From: Salinisphaera orenii subsp. halophila YIM 95161
GTDB taxonomy: Bacteria > Pseudomonadota > Gammaproteobacteria > Nevskiales > Salinisphaeraceae
Reading direction: 5' to 3'
Assembly: GCF_003732545.1 (NCBI RefSeq)
Contig: NZ_AYKF01000066.1
Span: 145,105-209,104, forward strand
DNA length: 64,000 nucleotides
Shown: piece after piece, positions 27,611-36,763 of the stretch
Layout of the letters: the number at the start of each line of letters is the position of its first letter
How positions within the stretch are numbered: position 1 is the first letter of the stretch
Notes under the pieces: generated by a model
Databases searched by the model: none
The model's input: only the letters and a program-made list of their open reading frames with translations
Told to the model about the DNA's origin: nothing
Made by a program: the position numbers and the translations under genes

Positions 27611-27639
27611 ATCTGGGGCGCCGCGGCCTGCTTTTCAAG
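27611..27639 (-). promoter_or_regulatory. Sigma-32-like promoter upstream of dnaK
   Basis: On the minus strand CTTGAAA (27639-27633... -35) is followed after 14 bases by CCCCAG (27618-27613) plus AT, close to the heat-shock consensus CTTGAA-N13-17-CCCCAT. It lies about 65 bases before the dnaK ATG. Confidence 0.6.
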
Positions 27640-27659
27640 CGCCGGGCGCCCGGCACGGC

Positions 27660-28304
27660 CTATTTGTCGCCGGTCGGCTTGGCCACGGTCACCATGGCGG
27701 CGCGCAGCACGCGGCCGTTGAGCGTGTACCCCTTCTGCATGACGCTGGCCACGCTGTTCGGGGGCAGCTCGTCGCTGGGCTGGGTCGAGACGGCTTCGTG
27801 GTATTCGGGGTTGAAGGTCTCGCCCTCGGGGTTGATCACCTCGATGCCGGCCTTCTCCATGCTCGAGGCCAGCATGCGATTGGTCATGTCCATGCCTTCC
27901 TTGAGCTTGTCGAAATCGCCGTTGCCTTCCTCGGCCGCCTGGAGGCCCAGTTCGAGACTGTCGCGCACGCCGAGCAGATCGGCGGCGAACTTCTCGATCG
28001 CGAACTTGCGCGCGGATTCGACGTCGCGCTGTGCGCGCTTGCGCACGTTCTCCATCTCGGCGGCCGCCCGCACCGCCTGATCGCGATACTGCTCGGCCTC
28101 GGCCCGCGCCTGATCCAGTTCGGCCTGGAGCTCATCGGTCTCGGCGAGGCTGTCGGCGCTCGCTGCGCCGGTATCGACGTAGTCCTCGGCGCCGGTCTGG
28201 GCGTTCTCGATATCCGGCTGCGGCGCGTTCTCCGCGGCGGCATCCTGTTCGCCGTGGGGTGTGCGTTCCGGATCGACCTGGCCTGGTCTGTCGTTCTGGG
28301 TCAT
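27660..28304 (-). CDS. grpE: Nucleotide exchange factor GrpE
   Basis: GrpE releases ADP from DnaK. The 214-residue protein has an acidic disordered N-terminus and a long coiled coil (about 60-130, containing ELQAELDQARAEAEQY and AAEMENVRKRAQRDVESA). The beta domain ends VMQKGYTLNGRVLRAAMVTV. The frame extends well upstream of 28304 but crosses the promoter and lacks family similarity; the ATG at 28304 follows a GGGGA site. Confidence 0.95.
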   Translation of the reverse strand: MTQNDRPGQVDPERTPHGEQDAAAENAPQPDIENAQTGAEDYVDTGAASADSLAETDELQAELDQARAEAEQYRDQAVRAAAEMENVRKRAQRDVESARKFAIEKFAADLLGVRDSLELGLQAAEEGNGDFDKLKEGMDMTNRMLASSMEKAGIEVINPEGETFNPEYHEAVSTQPSDELPPNSVASVMQKGYTLNGRVLRAAMVTVAKPTGDK

Positions 28305-28371
28305 GACAAATCCCCGCTGATTGATGACATCGTCGCGCGAAGCGCCCTGCGCGACCTCGATGCGCTCCACC

Positions 28372-28397
28372 ATTGGGCTCGCTCCCGGCTTTTCAAG
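28372..28397 (-). promoter_or_regulatory. Sigma-32-like promoter upstream of grpE
   Basis: On the minus strand CTTGAAA (28397-28391) is followed after 13 bases by CCCAAT (28377-28372), matching the heat-shock -35/-10 layout. It lies about 70 bases before the grpE start, in the divergent nadK-grpE gap. Confidence 0.6.
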
Positions 28398-28479
28398 CAC
28401 ATCGGCGACACGCGCACGTTGAAAATATGACCCAAGGCGTGAATGCTTACGCCATTCACCCGTCGGCCAACGGCTGCGC

Positions 28480-29373
28480 ATGGCGCACGAGTTCGCAACC
28501 ATCGGCATCTTCGCCAAGCGCCACGACGAGACCGTGCGCGACACGCTGGATACGCTCGTCGCGGTTCTGGCACGCCACGGCCGGCGCGTACTCGCCGACG
28601 CCGAGCAGGCCGACGGGCGCGACGACGTCGAGGCCTGTCCGCGGGACGCGCTGGGCGCGGCCTGCGATCTGATCGTGGTGGTCGGCGGCGACGGCACCCT
28701 GCTGGATGCCGGGCGCACCGTGGCCGCCCACGCCACCCCGCTGCTCGGGGTCAACCTCGGCCGGCTGGGCTTCATGGTGGACGTGCTTCCGGCCGACATG
28801 GCCGCCACCCTGGACGAGGTGTTTGCCGGCCACTACATCGCCGAATCGCGGCTCATGCTGGGCGCGCGCATCCAGCGTGCGGACGGCCACGTCGAGCCCG
28901 AGGTCTTTCCCGCGCTCAACGAATGCGTGGTTCGCAATCAGGCCTTCGCCCGGGTGCTCGATTTCGATACCTACATGAACGGCGACTTCATCAGCCATCA
29001 CCGCGCCGACGGCATGGTCGTGGCCACCCCGACGGGCTCCACGGCCTATGCGCTGTCCGGCGGCGGACCGGTGCTGCATCCGGACATGGCCGCCCTGGCG
29101 ATGGTTCCGATCTGCCCGCACACCCTGTCCGACCGGCCGCTGATCGTGGACGCCGCGCATCGCGTCGAGGTGCGCGTGGCCGACAGCCACGACGGCGCCG
29201 CGCTGTTCACCAGCGACGGCCAGGTGACCCAGCCGCTGGAGCCCGGGGACCGGGTGCTGATCGAGCGTGGCGATCACGATCTTCGGCTGATCCATCCGCC
29301 CGGCTACGACTACTTCAACATCCTGCGCAACAAGCTGCAGTGGGGCCGCGGCCAGCAGCTGCCGCGGGCCTGA
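28480..29373 (+). CDS. nadK: NAD kinase
   Basis: NadK phosphorylates NAD to NADP with ATP. The 297-residue protein has the signature VVVGGDGTLLDAGR (GGDG with the catalytic aspartate) near residue 70, NLGRLGFM, the NE motif in LNECVVRN, and TPTGSTAYALSGGGP. It is divergent from grpE and lies 10 bases upstream of recN; this nadK-recN order is common in gammaproteobacteria. Confidence 0.96.
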   Translation: MAHEFATIGIFAKRHDETVRDTLDTLVAVLARHGRRVLADAEQADGRDDVEACPRDALGAACDLIVVVGGDGTLLDAGRTVAAHATPLLGVNLGRLGFMVDVLPADMAATLDEVFAGHYIAESRLMLGARIQRADGHVEPEVFPALNECVVRNQAFARVLDFDTYMNGDFISHHRADGMVVATPTGSTAYALSGGGPVLHPDMAALAMVPICPHTLSDRPLIVDAAHRVEVRVADSHDGAALFTSDGQVTQPLEPGDRVLIERGDHDLRLIHPPGYDYFNILRNKLQWGRGQQLPRA

Positions 29374-29383
29374 GCGCGACCTC

Positions 29384-31060
29384 ATGCTCGCCGCGATTAC
29401 CATCCGCAACTTCGCCATCATCGACGAGCTCGAGGTCGAGTTCGATCGCGGCATGACCGTGCTGTCCGGCGAGACCGGCGCCGGCAAATCGATTCTCGTG
29501 GACGCGCTCAACCTCATCCTCGGCGATCGCGCCGACGCCGATGCCGTGCGCGAGGGCGCCGACCGCGCCGACATCAGCGCCCGCTTCGGGCTCGACGACG
29601 CCCCGGCGGCCCGCGAATGGCTCACGGCGCACGAACTCGACGAGGACGACGAATGCGTGATCCGGCGCGTCGTCGCCCGCGAGGGGCGCAGCCGAAGCTG
29701 GGTCAACGGCACGCCCATGCCGGTGCGCGAACTGCGCGCGCTGGGCGAGACGCTGGTCGACATCCACGGCCAGCACGCGCATCAGTCGTTGCTCAAGCGC
29801 GCGCACCAGCGCCGCCTGCTCGACGAGTACGGCGAGCACGAGACGGCCCGGGTCGCCGTGCGCGACGCCTACGAAGCGCTGCGGGCCACGCGCGCCGAGA
29901 TCGCGCGCATCGAACAGGTCGACGATGCCGGCGACATGCGCGTCGACCTGCTGCGCTATCAGGTCGACGAACTGGCCGCGCTGGATCTGGGCGAGCACGA
30001 GATCGAGGCGCTGGAGGCCGAGCACAAACGCCTGGCCAGCGCCGAACGTCTGATCGGCGAGGGGCAGCGGGCGCTGGCGCTGTTGTTCGAGGCCGAGGAA
30101 GGCGCCGCCACCGACCAGCTCGGCGGCGCGGAACGGCTGCTCCACGAGCTGGCCGCCATCGACGCCGGCTTCGAGCCGATCGCCGAACTCACGACCTCGG
30201 CCCGTATCCAGACCCAGGAGGCCGCCGAGACGCTGCGCCAGCACATCGACACGCTCGATATCGACCCGCAGCGTTTTCACGAAGTCGAACAGCGGCTGGC
30301 CAGCATTCAGGATCTGGCGCGCAAGCATCACTGCAATGTCGCGGAACTACCCGGGATCACGCAGCGTCTGGGCGCCGAGCTCGCCGAACTCGAAGGCGCC
30401 GGTGAGCGCCTGGCCGAACTCAAGGCCACCGCCGAGCGACAGGCCGCGGCCTACGCCGAGGCGGCGGCCGAGCTGAGCGCCGCGCGCCGCGAGGCTGCCG
30501 GGCGCCTGGGTACGGCGATCACCGATATCATCCGGACGCTCGGCATGCCCGAAGGCACGTTCGAGGTCCGGGTTGCCCCCGACGCGATCGACCGCCCCGC
30601 CGCCACCGGCACGGACGAGATCGATTTTCTCATCGCCGCCAATCCGGGCCAGAGCGCGCGTCCGCTGGAGCGCGTCGCCTCGGGCGGCGAACTCTCGCGG
30701 GTGAGCCTGGCGATCGAAGTCGTCGCCGCCAGCCGCACGCGCGTGCCCACGCTCGTGTTCGACGAGGTGGACACCGGCATCGGCGGCGGCGTGGCCGAGA
30801 TCGTCGGCCGGCAGCTGCGCGCCCTCGGTGATGCCGGCCAGTCCCTGTGCGTCACCCATCTGCCGCAGGTGGCCGCGCAGGCCGAACATCACCTGCATGT
30901 GGCCAAGCAGGTGGACGCTGGCCAGACCGCCACTCGCATTTCGACGCTCGACCCCGACGCGCGCATCGAGGAGATCGCGCGCATGCTGGGCGGCGTCGAA
31001 CTCACCGCCCAGACGCGCGCGCACGCCACCGACATGATCGAACGGGCCGCGCGCGCCTGA
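29384..31060 (+). CDS. recN: DNA repair protein RecN
   Basis: RecN is an SMC-like ATPase acting at DNA double-strand breaks. The 558-residue protein has Walker A GETGAGKSILVDAL (about 29-42), IHGQHAHQSLL in the Q-loop region and two long coiled-coil arms. The ABC signature region VASGGELSRVSLAIE and Walker B TLVFDEVDTGIGGG follow. No LexA box was seen in the 10-base gap to nadK. Confidence 0.96.
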   Translation: MLAAITIRNFAIIDELEVEFDRGMTVLSGETGAGKSILVDALNLILGDRADADAVREGADRADISARFGLDDAPAAREWLTAHELDEDDECVIRRVVAREGRSRSWVNGTPMPVRELRALGETLVDIHGQHAHQSLLKRAHQRRLLDEYGEHETARVAVRDAYEALRATRAEIARIEQVDDAGDMRVDLLRYQVDELAALDLGEHEIEALEAEHKRLASAERLIGEGQRALALLFEAEEGAATDQLGGAERLLHELAAIDAGFEPIAELTTSARIQTQEAAETLRQHIDTLDIDPQRFHEVEQRLASIQDLARKHHCNVAELPGITQRLGAELAELEGAGERLAELKATAERQAAAYAEAAAELSAARREAAGRLGTAITDIIRTLGMPEGTFEVRVAPDAIDRPAATGTDEIDFLIAANPGQSARPLERVASGGELSRVSLAIEVVAASRTRVPTLVFDEVDTGIGGGVAEIVGRQLRALGDAGQSLCVTHLPQVAAQAEHHLHVAKQVDAGQTATRISTLDPDARIEEIARMLGGVELTAQTRAHATDMIERAARA

Positions 31061-31133
31061 TCCATCGCCTGCCGTTTGGCAGCACTGAAAGGGCTGCCGT
31101 ATCATGCGGATCGCCAACAGGGGCCTGTTACAT

Positions 31134-31634
31134 ATGAAGTCAATCACTGCGCTCGTCCTGCTGCTCACGCTTTCCGCGTGCAGCCTGCCGGTCTTTTTCC
31201 GTGTTCCGGTGGTTCAGGGCAACGTGGTCACCGAAGAGAACGTCAGCCAGCTCGAACTCGGCATGACCAAGCGCCAGGTCGAATACGTGATGGGCACGGC
31301 GCTGGTCGACAGCAGCTTCGAGAACGATCGCTGGGACTACGTGTTCTATTACCGTGACCCGCGCGCCGACGTGCGCAAGAGCGAGCTCAACCTGTACTTC
31401 ACGGACGGCGAACTCGCCGAGATCGACGGTGACGAAGCCTACACACGGGCGGCCCTGAAGGGCGACACCCCGATGCCGGCCGGGACGACACCGGGCCCGA
31501 ACGGCGGCTCGGACGAGCCCTACGAGCCGGATAATGACGATCAGCCGGCCGCACCGAGCGGGCCCATCGGCCCGCCCGGCCCGAACGACACGCCGGGCCG
31601 CGGCCCCTTGTCGACGCCGCTACCCGGCGCCTGA
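31134..31634 (+). CDS. bamE: Outer membrane assembly factor BamE
   Basis: BamE (SmpA/OmlA) is a lipoprotein of the BAM complex that inserts beta-barrel proteins. The 166-residue precursor has a lipoprotein signal with lipobox LSAC (cysteine near residue 17) and the conserved VTEENVSQLELGMTKRQVEYVMG. WDYVFYYRDPRA follows, then a Pro/Gly-rich tail longer than in E. coli. The ATG at 31134 starts the signal peptide; an earlier in-frame start at 31104 is less likely. It overlaps convergent rnfH by 15 bases. Confidence 0.94.
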   Translation: MKSITALVLLLTLSACSLPVFFRVPVVQGNVVTEENVSQLELGMTKRQVEYVMGTALVDSSFENDRWDYVFYYRDPRADVRKSELNLYFTDGELAEIDGDEAYTRAALKGDTPMPAGTTPGPNGGSDEPYEPDNDDQPAAPSGPIGPPGPNDTPGRGPLSTPLPGA

Positions 31635-31940
31635 ACCACCGTCGTCGCGGCGGCGGACACCCGCCCGGCTTCGCCGCCGTTCGCGCGGGTTCGCGACCAG
31701 CGAGCGGTAGAGCTCGAGGCGCTCCCCCGCCCGGGGTACGTAATCCGGACCGACCTTGCGGCCGAACACCCCGATGACCGGCCGCTCGCCGCTTTCGCGC
31801 TCGCAGACCGTATCCAGCCCGGAGCGGCGCACGATCTCCGCCGCCGTCGTCGATTCCGGGGCCGTCACCCGTACCCGCCAGCAGCGTTGCGGCAGGGCGA
31901 GCACCACCTCGATCGTGGGGTCGTCGGTCGTGTCCGTCAT
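31620..31940 (-). CDS. rnfH: RnfH family protein (UPF0125)
   Basis: A small ubiquitin-like fold protein of unclear function (RatB in E. coli), usually next to ratA and smpB. The 106-residue sequence contains IEVVLALPQRCWRVRV, IGVFGRKVGPDYVPRAGERLELYRSL and an Arg-rich end. Its ATG overlaps the stop of the NSS symporter (TGATG), so they are likely co-translated. Confidence 0.9.
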   Translation of the reverse strand: MTDTTDDPTIEVVLALPQRCWRVRVTAPESTTAAEIVRRSGLDTVCERESGERPVIGVFGRKVGPDYVPRAGERLELYRSLVANPRERRRSRAGVRRRDDGGSGAG

Positions 31941-33319
31941 CACCAGATCCACTCGATCAGCGTGAGCGCGCCCAGCGCATAGGCCAGCACCACGATCAGC
32001 GCGATGCGCGTTGGGTAGCGCAGCAGCATGTGCCACAGCGCGAAGCCGACAGCCCGGCCATCGCGCTCGTGCCCGTTCCAGGCGGCCAGCAGCCGCCGTC
32101 GCGCCAGCACCCGGCCCAGCAGCACGCACAGCAGCAATCCCGTCAATGGACCGATGACCCGCGTGGCCGCGAGCATGATCCAGCCGAACAGATCGAAACC
32201 CAGCAGTCGCAGCGAGGACAGCGCCCCGAACGACAGCAGCGCGAGCAATCCCAGACAGCCGACCGCCACGCCCGAATAGACGCTGGCGCGCAGCCGCGTC
32301 GATCCGGTCCGGTGCTCGACCAGCTGCACGACCGGTTCGAACAGCGCCACCGCGGTGCTCACGCTGACCAGGGCGACCAGCACGAACATGATCGGCGTCT
32401 GCCAACCGCCGGCCAGCGCCACCGGCAGTACCTCGAACAGGCTCTGCAGGCCCGCGCTCAGCGCCACATCGCGGCCGCCAACGAACACGGTCAGCATGAA
32501 TGCGGCCGCGAGCGCCGCCGCCAGATCGATCACGATCACGGCCAGCGACAGCCGGATGATGCGGGCATCCGGCGGCAGATAGCTGCCGAACGCGACGACC
32601 ACGCCGGTGCCCAGACTGAGCGTGAAGAACGCCTGATGGAGGGCTTCGAACAGGCCGCGCCAGTTCATTTCGGCGAAGTCGACCGCGAACAGACGATGCA
32701 GGGCCGCGGCGGCGCGGACATCCAGTGCCGCCGAGGTCAGCAGCGCGAGAAAGGCGAGCAGCATGCACAGTGCGAGCGTGCGCATCACGGGCTGGACGCC
32801 GCGGCGCAGCCCGCGGGCGGCGGTGGCGGTGATCAGACACATGAACAGCAGCAGCCAGCCGAAGCCGCGCTCCGAATCCACCGCGAAGGTCACGAAGCGC
32901 GCGCTCGAGTCGGCGATCGAGTCCACCGCGAGCGCGCCGGTCACGCCGCGTACGCTGTAGGCCAGACTCCAGCCCGCGATCACGCTGTAGGCGGCGAGCA
33001 GCAGCGCCGCGCCGAGCACGGCCAGATAACCGCTCCAGACCCACACCCGCGAATGCGGCGCATCGTGCGTCCAGCCCGCGATCACGCCGGGCAGATCCGA
33101 ACGCGTGCCGCGTGCCATGAGCAGCTGCCCGCTGAACAGGGGCAGCCCCATCGTCAGCAGCGCGCCGGTATAGATCAGCAGAAACGCCCCGCCACCGTAT
33201 TCCGACAGCAGGTACGGCAGGCGCCACAGATTGCTCAGACTCACCACGGCCGCCGCGACGACCACGACGAACAGCATCGACGAGGACCACGAGGACCGCG
33301 CAGTATCGGTGGGAATCAT
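31940..33319 (-). CDS. Sodium-dependent transporter, NSS/SNF family
   Basis: The 459-residue membrane protein has about 11-12 hydrophobic segments. The N-terminus shows [24 protein letters not shown], the first membrane helix of neurotransmitter:sodium symporters with its unwound Na+/substrate region. Bacterial members (LeuT, TnaT, MhsT) import amino acids with Na+. Substrate cannot be read from sequence. It occupies the place between smpB and rnfH where ratA normally lies. Confidence 0.88.
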   Translation of the reverse strand: MIPTDTARSSWSSSMLFVVVVAAAVVSLSNLWRLPYLLSEYGGGAFLLIYTGALLTMGLPLFSGQLLMARGTRSDLPGVIAGWTHDAPHSRVWVWSGYLAVLGAALLLAAYSVIAGWSLAYSVRGVTGALAVDSIADSSARFVTFAVDSERGFGWLLLFMCLITATAARGLRRGVQPVMRTLALCMLLAFLALLTSAALDVRAAAALHRLFAVDFAEMNWRGLFEALHQAFFTLSLGTGVVVAFGSYLPPDARIIRLSLAVIVIDLAAALAAAFMLTVFVGGRDVALSAGLQSLFEVLPVALAGGWQTPIMFVLVALVSVSTAVALFEPVVQLVEHRTGSTRLRASVYSGVAVGCLGLLALLSFGALSSLRLLGFDLFGWIMLAATRVIGPLTGLLLCVLLGRVLARRRLLAAWNGHERDGRAVGFALWHMLLRYPTRIALIVVLAYALGALTLIEWIW

Positions 33320-33356
33320 GGATCATCCGCTTGCGTCGGCCCGCTATACTACGCAT

Positions 33357-33836
33357 ATGGCCAAGCAAAAAAACAGCAAGACGCCGAGCGCGACCATCGC
33401 GCTGAACAAACGCGCGCGTCACGATTTCTTTCTCGAGGACCGGCTCGAAGCCGGCCTCGTGCTCACCGGCTGGGAGGTCAAATCCCTGCGCGCGGGCAAG
33501 GGCCGGATCACCGAAGCCTACGTGCTGATCAAGGACGGCGAGGCGTTCCTGCTGGGCAGCCACATCCATCCGCTGGAGTCGGCCTCGACCCATATCAGCG
33601 CCGATCCGACGCGCACGCGCAAGCTGCTGCTGCACGAACGCGAACTGGCCACACTCATCGGCGCGACCGAACAGAAAGGCTATACCGTCGTGCCGCTGGC
33701 GATGTACTGGAAGCGCGGCAAGGCCAAGCTCGAGATCGCGCTCGCCAAGGGCAAAGCCAAATACGACAAGCGCCAGTCGAAGAAGGAACACGACTGGCAG
33801 CGCCGCAAGGCCCAGCTGCTGCGCAGCGACGGCTGA
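33357..33836 (+). CDS. smpB: SsrA-binding protein SmpB
   Basis: SmpB binds tmRNA and places it in the A site of stalled ribosomes. The 159-residue protein begins [20 protein letters not shown] and shows [51 protein letters not shown] and the basic tail [10 protein letters not shown]. The ATG at 33357 is chosen over upstream in-frame starts inside the divergent transporter gene. ssrA follows 75 bases downstream. Confidence 0.97.
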   Translation: MAKQKNSKTPSATIALNKRARHDFFLEDRLEAGLVLTGWEVKSLRAGKGRITEAYVLIKDGEAFLLGSHIHPLESASTHISADPTRTRKLLLHERELATLIGATEQKGYTVVPLAMYWKRGKAKLEIALAKGKAKYDKRQSKKEHDWQRRKAQLLRSDG

Positions 33837-33911
33837 TGGCGGACCGCGCCCGAGCTTGAAATCGGCGCACCCCGCCGCATATCGAACACTGTTACAATGA
33901 ACCGCCTTTAC

Positions 33912-34270
33912 GGGGGCGACATGGCTTCGACGCGGATGTCAAAACCCAAGGTGCATGCCGAGGTCGCAAATCACCTCGTTAATCAATTTGCAACCTAAGC
34001 TAGTTGCGAACGACGACAACTACGCTCTGGCGGCCTAAAACCCGCTAGCGTCCGCCCGGCAAGTGTCTGTGCTTCCGGATCCGGGCGTCGACACTCACAG
34101 ACTCGCGGTAAGGCCCCGCTTCGGGCTGATCCGTTAAGAGCAAACGAAGATACGCGTACGTTTTCCCTGCCCGTCGGGTAACGTACGCCGACAATCAAAG
34201 ACGGTATAAGCATGTAGACCCGAGGGTGGAGAATCCGCGGACGCGGGTTCGATTCCCGCCGCCTCCACCA
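33912..34270 (+). ncRNA. ssrA: Transfer-messenger RNA (tmRNA)
   Basis: The 359-base RNA has 5' GGGGGCG pairing with 3' CGCCTCC, including the G3-U70 identity pair for alanine, an encoded CCA (34268-34270), and the T-arm GGTTCGATTCC. The tag reading frame (34006-34038) encodes ANDDNYALAA followed by TAA; with the charged alanine the tag is AANDDNYALAA, close to the E. coli tag. It lies 75 bases downstream of smpB. Confidence 0.97.
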
Positions 34271-34277
34271 GACCGAG

Positions 34278-34307
34278 GCCCCTGTCGATGCTCGGCAGGG
34301 GCTTTTT
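34278..34307 (+). terminator. Rho-independent terminator after ssrA
   Basis: GCCCCTG (34278-34284) pairs with CAGGGGC (34296-34302), followed by TTTTT. Confidence 0.85.
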
Positions 34308-34457
34308 AATGTCCGGACGCCTGCGACGTTCCGTTCGCGCGGCACGCACGACGTGGCGATGGCCTGCCGAGCTCTGTCAGGATGGATGACGCCGGGGACC
34401 GCGGCAGTTCGCCATCCCGTGTGCCACGACGACTCGTCGTGTATCGATGACGCGCCC

Positions 34458-36221
34458 ATGATCGACACCAACGTCATACTGTTCTTCGTCGGCCTGCTGC
34501 TCTTTCTGAGCGTGCTCGCGAGTTCGTTGGCCCGTTTCGGGCCGCCGCTGCTGCTGATCTTTCTGATCGTCGGCATGCTCGCGGGCGAGGACGGGCCCGG
34601 ACAGATCAACTTCAACAACGTGCCCGTCGCCTATTTCGTCGCCAATCTGGCGCTGGCGGTCATCCTTCTGGACGGCGGGCTGCGAACGCACTTCCAGACC
34701 TTTCGCGTGGCGTTGCGACCCGCGCTGTCGCTGGCGACGTTCGGCGTGCTCATTTCGGCGACGCTGGCCGGCGCCTTCATCGCCGTATGGCTGAATGTGG
34801 ACTGGCGCTACGGCCTGCTGCTGGGCTCGATCGTGGCGAGCACCGACGCCGCGGCGGTGTTCTCCCAGCTGCGCAATTCAGGCGTGACGCTCAACCAGCG
34901 CGTTTCCGCCACGCTCGAGATCGAATCGGGCACGAACGACCCGATGGCGATCTTCCTGGTCACCTTTCTGCTCGGCGCCATCGAGTCGGACAAGGGCTTC
35001 ACGCCGTCGACGATTCTCTCGGAGATCGCGCATCAGTTCGGCATCGGCATCGCCGGCGGCATCGTGCTCGGCTATGTGCTGTCGTTTCTGATCTCGCGCC
35101 TGCGGCTGGTCGAGGGGCTCTACGCCCTGCTGATCGTCTCCGGTGGCCTGATGGCATTCACCGCCATCAACCAGCTCGGTGGGAGCGGTTTTCTCGGCAT
35201 CTACGTCGTGGGCCTGGTCGTCGGCAATCGACGCAACCACGCCTCCGAGCATGTCTTCCGGGTGATGGACGGCCTCGCCTGGCTGGCGCAGGCGGGCATG
35301 TTTCTGGTGCTGGGGCTGCTGGTCAACCCGAATCAGCTCTGGGACCACGCCGGCTCGGCGGCGCTCATCGCATTGTTCCTGATCTTCGTCGCCCGCCCGG
35401 TGGCGGTATGGATGAGCCTGCTGCCCTTCCATTTTCCCTCGCGTGAACAGGGCTTCATCGCCTGGGTCGGCCTGCGCGGCGCCGTGCCCATCGTGCTTTC
35501 ACTGTTTCCGTTGATGGCGGATCTCGAAGGCGGGCAGTTCCTGTTCGACATCACCTTCGCGGTCGTACTGGTCTCGCTGCTGATACAGGGCACGTCACTG
35601 GCCTGGATGGCCCGCCTACTCAAGCTCCAACTTCCGCGCGAGCCCGGCGCCGTGGCCCGGTTCGACTTCGAGGGCACGCGGCCGGACCCCTACATCCTGC
35701 TCGCTTTTCGCATCCAGCCGGCCTCGAGCCTGGCCGCCACGCAGGGCGACGCGCTGGCGCGTTTCGACAAGCTGCGCTGCATTGCGGTCACCCGCGGGCC
35801 GCGTCTGCTGTTCCCCAAGCGCGGCTTCGTCTATGCCGCCAACGACCTGCTGTATCTGATCACGCCGGAACGCCACGCCGAGGAACTGTCGTTGCTGTTT
35901 CGCGGCAAGAACCGCGACAGCGAGCCCGCCGCGCGCGCCTTCTTCGGCAGTTTCATCCTGCACGGCAACGCCACGATGGCAGCGCTGGCCACGGTCTACG
36001 GCGTAACGCTCGAGGCGCGCCAGGGCGAACTCGAGATCGCCGACTACATGCGTCGCCGGCTCCGGCGTCGGCCCGTGGAGGGCGACGTGGTCGACGTCGA
36101 CGGCCTGCGCCTGACCGTGCGCACGCTCGACGCGGGCGTCATCGAAACGGTGGGCCTGCGGCTGCGCGAACCCGAGCGCCCCGAGGGCGGCAAGAAACCG
36201 CGGCCCCGGGGCGGGCGATAA
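34458..36221 (+). CDS. K+/H+ (or Na+/H+) antiporter, CPA1 family, NhaP2/CvrA-like
   Basis: The 587-residue protein has about 12 membrane segments followed by a cytoplasmic TrkA-C-like region (about 400-490) and a CorC/HlyC-like C-terminal region with DVVDVDGLRLTVRTLD. The membrane part contains GSIVASTDAAAVFSQLR and ESGTNDPMAIFL, the acidic pair typical of NhaP-type antiporters. This architecture matches E. coli CvrA, which exports K+ for volume control. I use the ATG at 34458, since the preceding 35 in-frame codons lack similarity. Confidence 0.9.
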   Translation: MIDTNVILFFVGLLLFLSVLASSLARFGPPLLLIFLIVGMLAGEDGPGQINFNNVPVAYFVANLALAVILLDGGLRTHFQTFRVALRPALSLATFGVLISATLAGAFIAVWLNVDWRYGLLLGSIVASTDAAAVFSQLRNSGVTLNQRVSATLEIESGTNDPMAIFLVTFLLGAIESDKGFTPSTILSEIAHQFGIGIAGGIVLGYVLSFLISRLRLVEGLYALLIVSGGLMAFTAINQLGGSGFLGIYVVGLVVGNRRNHASEHVFRVMDGLAWLAQAGMFLVLGLLVNPNQLWDHAGSAALIALFLIFVARPVAVWMSLLPFHFPSREQGFIAWVGLRGAVPIVLSLFPLMADLEGGQFLFDITFAVVLVSLLIQGTSLAWMARLLKLQLPREPGAVARFDFEGTRPDPYILLAFRIQPASSLAATQGDALARFDKLRCIAVTRGPRLLFPKRGFVYAANDLLYLITPERHAEELSLLFRGKNRDSEPAARAFFGSFILHGNATMAALATVYGVTLEARQGELEIADYMRRRLRRRPVEGDVVDVDGLRLTVRTLDAGVIETVGLRLREPERPEGGKKPRPRGGR

Positions 36222-36233
36222 TCCGGCGAGCGG

Positions 36234-36713
36234 CTATTCGGCGTCGACGCGGCGGGGCCGATGGGCGCCGCCGAAGCTGTGGCCCTGCGCCAGACAGTAG
36301 GCCAGCCACTTGTTGAGCAGCAGATTGCGGGGCCACTGGTTTCCGAGCACGTCCTCGTCGATCTCGGGCAGGCCCGCGAGCGCGGCATAGCGCGAACGCG
36401 CGTCGCAGTAGATCGCCTCGGCGAGCTGGGCGTCGCGATACACCCGCAGACGCAGGTCGGGGTCCGGCCGGGCGTCGTCGCCTTCGCCGAACCAGTAGGT
36501 GAGATTGAGCGTGACGGTATAGCGGCAGCGCTCGAGCACGCGCAGATGCAGGGTCGCATGTTCGCCGGGCGAACGGGCCTGGTCGAACGGTAGATCGATC
36601 TCGGGCACGAGCCGCTCGAACCGGCGGTAGTTGCTCTCATAGAGCCCCATCAGGCCGGTGAAGCTGCGCGGCTGTGCCGCGGCCAGCCAGTGATTGCGTT
36701 TGAGTCTGGGCAT
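36234..36713 (-). CDS. DUF1249 domain-containing protein (YqiB-like)
   Basis: The 159-residue cytoplasmic protein shows LMGLYESNYRRFERLVPE near the N-terminus, the RCRYTVTLNLTYWF segment and PDPDLRLRVYRDAQLAEA, which match DUF1249. Function is unknown. I prefer the ATG at 36713 to a GTG at 36731. It is convergent with the antiporter gene. Confidence 0.82.
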   Translation of the reverse strand: MPRLKRNHWLAAAQPRSFTGLMGLYESNYRRFERLVPEIDLPFDQARSPGEHATLHLRVLERCRYTVTLNLTYWFGEGDDARPDPDLRLRVYRDAQLAEAIYCDARSRYAALAGLPEIDEDVLGNQWPRNLLLNKWLAYCLAQGHSFGGAHRPRRVDAE

Positions 36714-36763
36714 TCCGGGACTATACGGCACGCCTGCGGCTTTTCAAACGCGCCCGCCGGCGG

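Noticed and set aside
27642..27653. CCGGGCGCCCGG palindrome after grpE as a terminator
   Set aside because: On the minus strand it is followed by CGCTTGAAAAG, not a T-run; the sequence is better read as part of the dnaK promoter region.
31117..31137. GGGCCTGTTA before bamE, identical to the first part of the element's terminal repeat
   Set aside because: Only ten bases match and the flanking bases do not continue the repeat. A chance match of this length is plausible in 64 kb.
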